A DNA stretch of 64,000 nt, from NCBI GenBank assembly GCA_035222895.1, contig JAVYIG010002513.1, positions 1 to 64,000 on the forward strand, given 5' to 3'. A program made the position numbers and the translations under genes. Every line of letters begins with the position of its first letter. The stretch's first letter is position 1. The notes under the pieces were generated by a model, which was not told the origin of the DNA, did not search any database, and was given only the letters and a program-made list of their open reading frames with translations. The DNA is from Strongylocentrotus droebachiensis (Eukaryota > Echinodermata > Echinoidea > Camarodonta > Strongylocentrotidae). This document shows, in pieces, positions 35,001 to 47,407 of this stretch.

Positions 35001-38000
35001 AATTGACATGAAAAAAATGGAATTAGAGAAGCTTTTCGACTATTCACGTCAAGGGTTAAAAGTCCGTTCAAGGACAGAATGGTCTGAAGAAGGAGAAAAA
35101 AATTCAAAGTTTTTTGAACAATTACTAAAGTCAAATAAAAGGAAGAGTGTGATTAAGGAGATATATAATGAAAATAAGGAAACTGTGAGGGATGGCAAAG
35201 GGATTTTGAAGATTATCAGGGAGTTTTACGAGAATTTATATGCATGTAAAAATGGTGAAATTACAGAGGATATTGAAAATATGTTCTTAAATGAATTACC
35301 CAAATTAAGTAAAGAAAATAAAGAGTATTGTGAAGGCAAGATAACACTGGCAGAATGCTATCAGGCAGTAAAGGAAATGAAATGGAACAAATCACCAGGC
35401 AATGACGGCTTCTCGACTGAGTTTTATTTCACGTTCTGGCCAATTTTAGGGAAAACAATAGTGGAGGCTTTTAATGAAAGTTTTGAAACAAAAATGTTAT
35501 CAAACTCACAGAGACAGGGGGTAATTACACTAATTGAGAAAGAAGGCAAAGACCCTTTGTACATGAAAAACTATAGGCCAATTACTCTCTTAAATGTAGA
35601 TTATAAAATATTGTCGAAAGTATTAGCTACAAGGGTAAAGGAGGTATTGGAGGATATTATTCATTACGATCAGGTGGGCTATGTTAAAGATCGGAATATT
35701 GGGGAAGCGGTTCGGTTAATTGATGATACATTCTTTCAGTCCTTGTATCAGCCTGTAGGCTTTTTAATTGCCGTAGATTTTGAAAAGGCATTCGATTGCA
35801 TTTCCCATAAACTTTTATTTAAAGCTTTGGAACAGTTTGGGTTTGGTAACGTTTTGTGTTCTTGGGTTAAAACCCTCTACACTAATGTTAGCAGTTGCGT
35901 GATGAACGGGGGACACTCAACAGGATATTTTGGAATTAATAGAGGGGTAAGACAAGGTGACCCCCTATCTCCATATTTATTTGTAATAGTTATCGAATTA
36001 CTAGCTCGTTATATTAGGAAAGATGAGAGCATTAAAGGGGTAGGATTCGGGAATAAAGAAATAAAGCAAGTTTTGTATGCCGATGATATTACATTGTTTT
36101 TAAAAGATATGGATTCAATTAATAAAGTGAAGAAAGTTTTCAAAAACTTTGAAAAATTAAGTGGGTTGAAGATAAATATGGATAAGACAAATTTTATGTG
36201 GTTAGGAGAGGAAAGTGATAGGCCGGGTTTACTTTTTTTTGGACATAGGGTACAACATATAAAGATCCTAGGGGTATATTTCGCACGTCATTCCAAAATA
36301 AAAGATGATTTGAACTATAAGGAAATTTTGAGCAAAATCAAAAGACTAATCGGTTGGTGGAAGCAACGAGATTTAACGATGTTTGGCAAAATTAAATTGT
36401 TGAAGATATATGTATTTTCAAAACTAAATTATGTTTCGTCTCTTATGACAGTCCCACAAAACATTTTTGAAGAAATCGAAAAGATTTCTTTTAATTTTAT
36501 TTGGGGAGGGAGAGACAGAATAAAACGGAAAATATTATATCAAGATTACTGCGCTGGGGGACTCAGAGTAACGAATTTTAAGATATTTATCAAGACTCAG
36601 AGAATAATGTGGATCAAACGGTTGCTCTATGGAGAAAAGTATTCAGGTTGGAAAGTAACCTTTGACCACTTTTTCAGATCACTGGGGGGTCGAATTATAT
36701 TTCTTTGTAATTATGATATAAATAAAATGGACTTGAAGGGTATACCATCTTTTTATAAAGACATGTTGAAGGCATGGCAAGAATTAGATAAATGCAGACA
36801 CTTTGGAGAAAATAAGAATAATCCGATTATATTTAGCAATAAGTGTATATGTCTCAGCAATAAAACATTTTTTGATGTCGAACTATTTCAGAAAGGTATA
36901 CTTCAAGCATCAGATATAATTGTCAGAGGTCATTTAAAACCGATCTTACATTTTTTAAATTTGGGTTTTGAAACTAAAAGCTTGCTTAGAATTCAAAAGA
37001 TCTTTTCAGCAATTAGAAACGATTGGATACAAAGTGATTTTATGGAAGTGGACACTGAAAATTTTGAAATAGAATTGATGATATTTGGACGTTTACAGAA
37101 ACTATGTGATATAAAATCTAGGCGGTTATATGATTACTTCACTGAAGACCTTCAAAAAGAGTATACATTACATGTTACAGATGGCAACTGTCAATTTGAT
37201 CTTGGAATGACGGAGTTGAAAGAAACATTCACAAGGATGAAATGTGCAATGCTTTGTAATAAACATAGAGAGTTTCAATACAAACAATTACAAGGGGCTG
37301 TATATACGAAAAGAGAGCTCTTTAAATTTGGTTCTGAGTCAGACCATTTTTGTTCCTTTTGTAGACTAGAAGTAGAGACATACCAACATTTATTTTTAGA
37401 TTGTCTTAAAGTTAAAAGATTATGGCAGGAGGTAATTCAAAAGTTACATTTAATCGAAATTGACATTGATGATTGGAAACCCATTTTTATGGGAATATCC
37501 GGCAATACTGCGAGAATATTTGTAATAAATTGTATCATATTTTTAGTAAAGTATATCATTTTTATTTCTAGAAAAGAAGGAACTTTGCCATCTGTACAGA
37601 AAACAGTACATATGCTTAAAAATTACAGAGACGAGGAATACAAAATGGCCTTCAAAAAGGGGAAACTGGGGATGCACTTACAGAAATGGGAACAAATCGA
37701 TGCATTTTTACTTTAATGGATGTGGGTATTATTATTATTTATTAGTATTATTAATTCTCTCTCGTGTACAGGTGGACAAACCGGAACAGGTTGCATGCAG
37801 TGTGTGTGTCGGCGTGAAGGGGGTATGATGAGATGGGTGGGCAAAAGGGGAGGGGGGGGGGTTAAGAGTTTGTGTGGTGTGAGTTGAGGGAACAGGTTGC
37901 ATGCAGTGTGTGTTTGTATGTGTGTTTATGTGTGTGAAAGGTGGTGTGGGTGGGCTAGAGGGGAGGGGGGTGTGAGAGTGTTGTGATAGGATGGTAATAT

Positions 38001-41000
38001 GTAACTTTAAACCTTCCTCTACTGTTATTTTGATTATACACTGTTACATGCAAGACTTTTTTTTTTTTCCTTTTTTTTTTCTCTATGTTCATTGATTGAT
38101 GTAACTTATGAAATGTCTTGTATCAAAGATCTTGTTTTATATTGCTTATCTTGATAATTTATTGTTATGTGAAATTATGAGGAAGGAAATAAAATATCAT
38201 TTAAAACAAAAACAAAATCTACACTTTAAACCTTCCTCTACTGTTATTTTGATTATACACTGTTACATGCAAGATTTTTTTTTTTTTTTTTTCTATGTTC
38301 ATTGATTGATGTAACTTATGAAGTGTCTTGTATCAAAGATCTTGTTTTATATTGCTTATTTTGATAATTTCTTGTTATGTGAATTTCTTGTTATGTGAAA
38401 TTATGAGGAAGGAAATAAAATATCATTCAAAAAAAAAAAAATACTATGATCGAATTTTCTCGAACTCATCAGAGCCATCTATATACAGAGTTTGGCCAAC
38501 TTGGTTCCACTGGGACACAACGTGGCGCATATTCTTTTGTTTTGTACTTGCCCAACAAACCAGTAGTCGCCATATTGTGTCATACTCGAAACGGGTTGGC
38601 CAAACTCTGTGTATAGATGGATCTGGTACGCATACGCCGATCACGCCATCTTCGACTGGCAGTGAGTAAGTAGGGGGGCATGGCATCACTTTGCCCTTGG
38701 TGGAGATTTTTAAAATTAAAACGGCCATGATCTGGACTACATAGGCCTACTTATATATATATATGGCTACATATATATCTATCCGCGATAGCTCAATCGG
38801 TAGAGCAGTGGTCTCGTAATCCGGTGACCCGGGTTCGAAACCAAGGCGACGCGCTAGTGCCCTTGGCAAGGCATTAATCCTCATTACCAGGTCCCTCGGA
38901 GAGGACCTAAAGCCGTCGGCCGTCTGGTTGCTTACTTACAAGCATTTATGCTTTCTTAGCAGTCAGGTAAAATAACCACCACCACATAATATATCTATCC
39001 ATCCCTTCATCAATCTATGAACCAGAGTAACCCTTGGAGACCGGTCATTTCTTTGTGCTGCCCCTAGATTATATGGAATAGATTACCACTAGAAATAAGG
39101 AAAGCCCCATCACTAGAATTAAGATAATTTTTAATCAAGACTGAAAACTCACTTGTTCATGTAATATGTACTTAGATGCTGCTTGTAAGTGTCGGCTTGC
39201 ATGGGGATGTAGATATAGAGTAGGCTTGCGGGTGCACCATGTGAGAGAGAGGGAGGACTGAGGAGTCCTGAAAAGGACTCTCGGTAATCTTTCTTGAGGG
39301 TTTGTAGTCCCGAAAAGGACTGTTGGTTATCTTTCTTAGCTTATAGTTCTAAGGAGAACTATAGCGCTATATCCTAATCAACAGTTCTTTTCAGGACTAC
39401 AAACCCCGCCCCCCCCCCCCCCCACTCAGTGTTATTTAGGGTACGCATATGCTCGTTCCCTCTTTTTGAAAGCACCCCCTATCTGAGGACTGCCAACATT
39501 TCCGAACCCCGCTTTCACGGGCTTTTCGCGGGCTTTTCCTGCCTTGGAGACCCCCCTAAATCAGGAAAAATGCTCAATGTACCCCCCTAAATTCGGAATA
39601 ATTTCTCAGGAGTCCAAAGAGATGAGAGAAAAAAAGAAAAAACACCTCCTTTTTAAAGAAATCTCCGGGTGAAAAGTCAAATACACCCCTTTTTTTTACA
39701 ATTCTCGGGCCGGACTTTGTCGCACGAAAAGTACCCCTTTACCGGACATTTTGGCAACACGCATGCGGTCATTTCAAAACCTGAGTGGGGGGCCGGGCTA
39801 CAAACCCTCAAGAAAGATTACCGAGAGTCCTTTTCAGGACTCCTCAATCCTCCCTCTCTCTCACATGGTGCACCCGCAAGCCTACTGTATAGTATGTACT
39901 TGTACAGCACAACATTTTGCGAGCTCTTGCACCGCAGTAGAATGTGTCCACAACTCCACATAGTTATATTGCGCTTTACAAATGAATATATTATATTGTT
40001 ATGTTTGTGTTTTCAAATGGGCAGGTTGAACCCAGACAGGCCAAACAAGGATCTCAAGGAATCCTTCAACTATTGTCCAATTTCCAATAGTCCTGAGGTG
40101 AGAAAAACAAAGTCCGTTTCATTTCGCCAGAGGGTCTAAAACTCAAATTAAAACTCAAAAAGAAAAAATGAGCTGTTCTGTTGAATTGTTTGTTTGTTTG
40201 TGTTTAAAGAAAAGGTTGAATCCTGGGAAGAGGTGAACAATTATTTGTGAGCGTTATCATTGCTATTATGCAAGTGTGAAAGAACATCAGATAAAAAATG
40301 TTCCCTGCAAAGTATGGCTCTTCAAATGCTTTCATAATCTAAATATGGCATGTTACAACATACAAATCGGGACGGATTTTTATGCCACATGTTTGTGTAG
40401 CCCCCTTATACATCTTTCTGTGTACAGTGTTTGTAACTTTACCAAGACTTGGCCAACTTTCTTATCATTTTGAAGTTCCAGTACCTTGCAGTACACACCA
40501 ATACTTACTTTTATATATGCTAGATGATCAACCATTTCTGATCGATTCCACACCGTTTCTTTCACAATGCAATTGCATGACCAGAACTCAACTTGATCTT
40601 CTAGAGGTTTAGAAAGACACTCATAAATTACGATACCTTTGTCAGTTTTTGATATATTTTTCAGACGTGTGCCCCTCCCACTCAAAGATTGATGGGTCCG
40701 CCTCTAAAACGTGTTTTAGTGCTTGAAACAGAAAAAACTCCGTAAATACATAGATTTCAGATAGCCTAATCAAGTTCTAATTTCATTTCTTGTGATGGTA
40801 TAGAACTTCAATTTAAAAAAATGGCTTACAGAACTGAAAGAACCATGTTCTTATATTACAAAATATAGTACGTAGTATATGAAAAACAATACAAAAAACT
40901 GAATATATATATTACATAATATATATTACATAATAAATAATACATAATAAATAATATATAATATGTAATAAATATATAATACATTTAATATATAATACAT

Positions 41001-42156
41001 TTATATAACATAATGCACAATAAATCATAAATAATATATCATGGACAAATCTACTTGATAATTGAATTCTCAGATGTATCCAGAAAAGGCGTTGCCAGAA
41101 TTTCAAAAATCCATGTCGGACCTCTTCATTGCCGCCATTCCTCTTCATAACAGAGTGCTAGAGATCATGGCACGGGGACTCAACCTAGAGGTAGGTTTTC
41201 AATAGTGACTTTCCTGCTTCTGACAAAAATAGCGTTTTGTCGCTATTGTCCGAACAATACCGGTAGAGGGCGCATACATATAACCAATGAGAATGCCTCC
41301 AGATTTAAGATTTTAATATTTGTCTTTTGAAAAAAGATAATATACACATGATGAACTTGCTCCCTGTATAATTCGAAGATCCTGTATAAGTTAACTGTCC
41401 CATCTCTATATATATGAGCCTGAATTGTTTAGTAATAATCATAGTAATGATGAAAGTAGTAACTACTACTACTACTACTACTCCCAGCTATAGTAGTAGT
41501 AGTAGTAGTAGTAGTAGTACGTAGCAGTAGTAGTAGTAATAGTAGTAGTAGTAGTAGTAGTAGTAGTAGAAGTAGTAGTAGAAGTAGAAGTAGCAAAAGT
41601 AGAAGTAGCAGAAGTAGTAGTAGTAATAACAATTATAATAATAATGGTAATCATAATAATGATTATTATAATAATAATGATATTGATAATAAAAATGATG
41701 ATGTTATTGTTGATGATGACAAAACTAATGATATTAATACTAAAAATGATGAAGGAATTGATAATAATAACGATTATGATACTTATAATAATGATAATAG
41801 TAATAATAATAATAATAATGATAATGATGATAATGATGATAATAATGATGATAATATTCTCTCCCTAGGACCCATTTTATTTTGTGGAGAGACACAGGTC
41901 GGTAGGAACCAAACGGAGCCAAACCACACTCCGCACCCTCTATTACCCCTCCCTGGCAGACGTCAAGATCAAAGAGGACCAGGTCCGATGCGGAGAGCAC
42001 TGCGATTATGGGGGGATTACTCTCCTGTTTCAGGACAAACAACCGGGTCTGGAGGTAAGGATGCATGAATGAAATAGGGGTGGGTTAAGATTCCTGTAGT
42101 TGATGATGATGATGATGATGACGATGATGATGGTGATGATGATGACGATGATGACG

Positions 42157-42187
<31 letters not shown>

Positions 42188-45100
42188 CGATGATGTGATG
42201 ATAATGTGATGGTGATGGGGATGGTGATGTGACGATGATGTGGTGATGATGATGATGACGATGATTGTGATGTGGTGGTGATGATTATGATAGTGAAGTG
42301 GTGGTGATGATGATGATGATTGTGATGTGGTGGTGATGATTATGATGACGATATTGATGATGAAGGTGATGATGATCATGGCGATATTGATGATGAAGGT
42401 GATGATAATTATGATTGTGATGATGATGATGATACTAATGATGATGATGTGATGATGTGATGATGATGATGACGATGATGTTGTGATGCGATAGTGATGA
42501 TGATGTGATGATTATGATAGTGATGATGGTGATGATGATGAGCAGACGCGGATCCAGGATTTCTTAGGGGGGGGGGGAGGCCCAAATTTGAAATTATGTG
42601 AGCCAAATATTGGTACGTAATGGTGACCAGCAGTGACGTAATTAGGGGTGGGTGGGTGCAGGGAGGGGCGGGTTTTTCCCCTCCCTCCTCCGCGAGGCGC
42701 GGAAGCTTTGACATTTCAATAAATTATGAGAGAAAGAAGACGATTCGTCGTACCATTCCCAAAAATAATCCTCGTCTGAATTATGTTTCCCCCATCCCGC
42801 GAGAAGCACGAAAGCTTTTACGTTTCATTAAATCATTAGAGAAAGAAGACGATTCGTTGTACCGTTCTCGACTCTTAATCCTTGGCTAAATTCAGTTTCC
42901 CCTTCCCCACCTCCTACCGCGCGAAGCGCGGAAGCTTCGACGTTTCATTAAATTATTAGAGAAAGAAGACGATTCGTTGTGTCGTTATCGACTCTTAATC
43001 TTCGTCAAAATTCAGTTTCCCCCAAGCTTTTACGTTTCATTTAATCATTCGAGAAAGAAGACGATTCGTTGTACCGTTCTCGACTCTCAATCCTTGTCTA
43101 AATTAAGTTCCCCCCCCCCCCCCCCCCCCCCCGACTCCCGCGCGAAGCGCGGAAGCTTTTACGTTTCATTAAATCATTAGAGAAATAAGACGTTTCGTTG
43201 TACCGTTCTCGGCTCTTAATCCTTGTCTAACTTCAGTTTCCACCCCCCCCTCCCGCGCAAAGGGCGGAAGCTTAGACGTTTCATAAAATTATTAGAGAAA
43301 GAAGAAGATTTGTTGTACCGCTCTCGAAAATAATTTAGTGTCCCCCTCCCTACCGCGCGAAGCGCGGAAGCTTTCACGTTTCATTAAATCATTAGCGAAA
43401 GAAGACGATTCGTTGTATACCGTTATGACTTTTAATCCTTGTCTAAATTCAGTTTCCCCTCGCGAAGCGCGGAAGCTTTTACGTTTCATTAAATCATTAG
43501 AGAAAGAAGACGATTTGTTGTACCGTTATGACTTTTAATCCTCGTCTAAATTCAGTTTCCCCCCTCCCACGCGAAGCGCGGAAGCTTTTACGTTTCATTA
43601 AATCATTAGAGAAAGAAGACGATTCGTTGTACCGATCTCCACTTTTAATCCTTGTCTAAATTAAGTTTCTCCTCCGCTTCGACGTTTCATTAAATTTTTA
43701 GAGAATGAAGACGATTCGTTGTTCCGCTCTCGAAAATAATTTGGTTTCCCCCACCCGCGCGAAGCTCATAAGCTTTTACGTTTCAGTAAATCACTAGAGA
43801 AAGAAGACGTTTCGTTGTACCGTTCTCGGCTCTTAATCCTTGTCTAACTTCAGTTTCCACCCCCCCCCCCTCCCGCGCAAAGGGCGGAAGCTTAGACGTT
43901 TCAGAAAATTATTAGAGAAAGAAGAAGATTTGTTGTACCGCTCTCGAAAATAATTTAGTTTCCCCCTCCCTACCGCGCGAAGCGCGGAAGCTTTCACGTT
44001 TCATTAAATCATTAGCGAAAGAAGACGATTCGTTGTATACCGTTATGACTTTTAATCCTTGTCTAAATTCAGTTTCCCCTCGCGAAGCGCGGAAGCTTTT
44101 ACGTTTCATTAAATCATTAGAGAAAGAAGACGATTTGTTGTACCGTTATGACTTTTAATCCTCGTCTAAATTCAGTTTCCCCCCTCCCACGCGAAGCGCG
44201 GAAGCTTTTACGTTTCATTAAATCATTAGAGAAAGAAGACGATTCGTTGTACCGATCTCCACTTTTAATCCTTGTCTAAATTAAGTTTCCCCCCCCCGCT
44301 TCGACGTTTCATTAAATTTTTAGAGAATGAAGACGATTCGTTGTTCCGCTCTCGAAAATAATTTGGTTTCCCCCACCCGCGCGAAGCTCATAAGCTTTTA
44401 CGTTTCAGTAAATCACTAGAGAAAGAAGACGATTCGTCGTACCGTTCTCGACTCTTAATCCTTGTCTAAATTAATTCCCCCCCACCCTTCCGCGCAAAGC
44501 GCGGAAGCTTCGACGTTTCATTATTATAGAAAGAAGACGATTCGTTGTACCGTTCTCATAAATTATCCTCGTCTGAATTCAGTTCCCCCTCCCCTACCCC
44601 GCACATTAGAGAAAGAGTACCGTTCTCGACTCTTAATCCTTGCCTGAATTGAGTCCCCTCCCTCCCTCTCCCTCGCGAAGCGCGGAAGCTTTGACGTTTC
44701 ATTAATTCATTAGAGAAAGAAGACGATTCGTTGTACCGTTCTCGACTCTTAATCCTTGTCTGAATTTCAAAAATGTTCTTTGTCTATTCCCTTTTCTTCC
44801 TACGTCCTCTTCCTTTTCACTCCTCTTTTTTTTGGGCCGGCGTTTATGGGGGGACCACCCCACCGCCCCCTGGCTAAGCGCCTGCGGTCATATGAAGATA
44901 TGTTGATACCTTGTCCGCCCCGGAAGCTCAGGGGTTTAAGGTTTTAATTTACGGTCAGAATAGCATTCAGGGGGTCCGCCTTAGGGCCCTAGGCGGGGTC
45001 CATGGGGCAGAGCCCCGGAAGTTCAGGAGTTTTAGGCATTTAATTACGGTCAGATGAGCATTATTTTGATACCTAATTGTTACAGTGGCAGGTCATTAAT

Positions 45101-47369
45101 TGGATGGGGTTCAGGGGGCGAAGCCCCGGAATCTCAAGGGTTTTAGGCACTCAATTACGGTCAGATGAGTATCAAGGGGCCCGCCTAAGGGCTCTTGGTT
45201 GGGTCCAGGGGGCAGAGCCCCCGGAAGCTCAGGGGTTTTAGGCGTTTAATTACGGTCGGATGAGCATTTTTGATACCTTATTATTTGTGACACTGGCAGG
45301 ACACTATTTGGCGTGGGGTCCAGGGGGCAGAGCCCCCAGAAATCAGGGGTTTTAGGCATTAAATGACCGTCAGATGAGCATCTAAGGGCCCGCCTTAGGG
45401 CCCTAGGTGGAATCCAGGGGGCAGAGCCCTTGGGGTTTTAGACATTTAATCATGGTCAGATGAGCATATTTTGATACCCCATTATAATGTGACACTGGCA
45501 GTTAACTATTTTTTCTTTCTCGCTCTCTTTCTTTCTATTTCTCTTTAATATACTTTTTCAAAGAAAGTGTGTGTGGGGGGGGGGGGGGGGGAGGCTCGAG
45601 GATCCCGATCCCCGCCGTTCCGCGGGCCCTGATATGTAGGCATCTCAAGAAGCATTTTCTTGCCTGGCTGTAAATTTAGGAATTTGTCATTTTCCAACAA
45701 ACGCATAAAGTGAGGAAAAATCTCGGAAAATTATCTCATTTCAGCATTATTTGTGAACCACCGTAATTCATTGGAATTAGAAATAAACCACGTTTGAATT
45801 CTATTTCTCCAAAGCCCTCCCCCCCCCCCCTCCCCTATCAGTACGCCAGTGCCCCCCCCCCCCTCCGATCTACACCTTATTGGCGGGAAAATTGCAACTG
45901 ATATCCCTTACCTTTCTTCATTCTCTTTTTTTTCTTTCCCTTTCTCTCCTCTTTCCCTTTCCCTTCCCTTCCTTATCTCTCTTTTAGGTTTCCTGGGGGG
46001 GGGGGGGGGGGGGCAAGGTCATTTTGGTCCCCACCCCGCTCCACACATTGTTGGCGGGATTAACCGCAACTGATCTCCGCTTCTTTTCTCCCTTTTCTTT
46101 TTTTTCTTCCTTTTTTTTGGTTCCCTTTTAGCTCTCCTCTTTCCCTTTTCCTTCCTTCTCTCTTTTTTTTAGCGGGGACGGGGGGGGGGGGGGAGGCTAG
46201 GGCCTTTTGCCTCCCTGATCTACAACTTGTTAGCGGGAAAATTGCAACTGATATCCCCCTTCTTTTCTTTTCTTCTTCCTCTTTTGTCCTTCCCTTTATC
46301 TCCTCTTTTTCTTTCCCTTTCCTTCCTTCTCTTTTATTTTTTGATTGGGGGGGGGGGGGAGGGGAAGGGGGGGGGGGGGGAGGCAACAGCCTGGGAGGCA
46401 AGTCCTTTTGCCCCCCCCCCCCCCATCTCCTTCTTCCCTCTTTTCTTTTCGTCTTCCTCTTCTTTTTTTCTTTTCTCTCCTCTTTCCCTTTCCCTTCTTT
46501 TCCTTCTCTCTCTCTCCTTTTTTTGCGGGGGGGGGGGGGGGGGGGCCAAGGCCCGCTCGGCCCCCCCTGGATCCGCGCCTGATGATGAGGAGGATGACTG
46601 ATAGTGATGATGGTGATGATGTGATAATGATGATGACGATGATAATGTGATGATGATAGTGATGGGATAGTGATGATGATGGGATGGTGATTATTATTTA
46701 TGATGACTGTATATTGATGATGAAGGTGATGATGATTATGATAGTGATGATGAAGGTGATGGTGATCATGATTATGATAGTGATAATGACCATGATGGTG
46801 ACGATGGTGATGATGTGTCGACTGTATGCGAAGCTGAAATTAGATTGGCTACGCACTGTTGGCAGGTTGACCATGAGATGGCACTGTGCAACAAACGGTA
46901 CACTAAGGCAGAAAATTCATCAGTTCAGTATCGCTTTAAAACTTTTTCTTACTCTCAGGTTGAGAACGTTCACGGCAAGTGGATTTCTGCACCACCGATA
47001 GGGGGCACGGTAGTTGTAAACATCGGCGAAATTATGCAGATGTGGACTTCGGACAAACTCATCGCTTGTGTAAGTATTATTAGCATTATCAATAGGCCCT
47101 CCGGGTCAAAACGGGGGAATGTAGGCCCATATATGGTATATTAACCCTGGGGTACTGTTGCCAAATCATCAAACCCTTTCGCGACAATCATTCCATATTT
47201 TGTGGTTTGGCTCAATAACGTTTGATTCAGAGCCCTTTGCATGACGACATTTCGTTTGATGATAAAATTATTAAAAAAAACAAAAATAGGCTCTTTCTCA
47301 AGCTCTTTCCTTCATCCTCTCCCTTTCCTATCTCTCACCCTCCCTCACTCTCTCACCCTCTTACTCACC

Positions 47370-47407
<38 letters not shown>

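Noticed and set aside
38784-38860. tRNA gene
   Set aside because: The A and B boxes are good, but the sequence continues into a SINE body with a matching truncated copy elsewhere. A complete acceptor stem is not seen.
41429-42379. Poly-Leu, Met/Ile- and His/Ser-rich frames
   Set aside because: They arise from trinucleotide microsatellites around exon 5.
42620-44647. REARKL-containing frames repeated every ~100 bp as a repeat protein
   Set aside because: The satellite unit length is not kept in frame over the array, pyrimidine runs break the frame, and there is no start or splice pattern.
42690-44770. CRISPR array
   Set aside because: The repeats are ~100-bp contiguous satellite units without unique spacers, and the DNA is clearly eukaryotic.
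45849-46650. Pro/Gly/Phe-rich frames on both strands
   Set aside because: They come from CT-rich repeats and G runs in the composite element.
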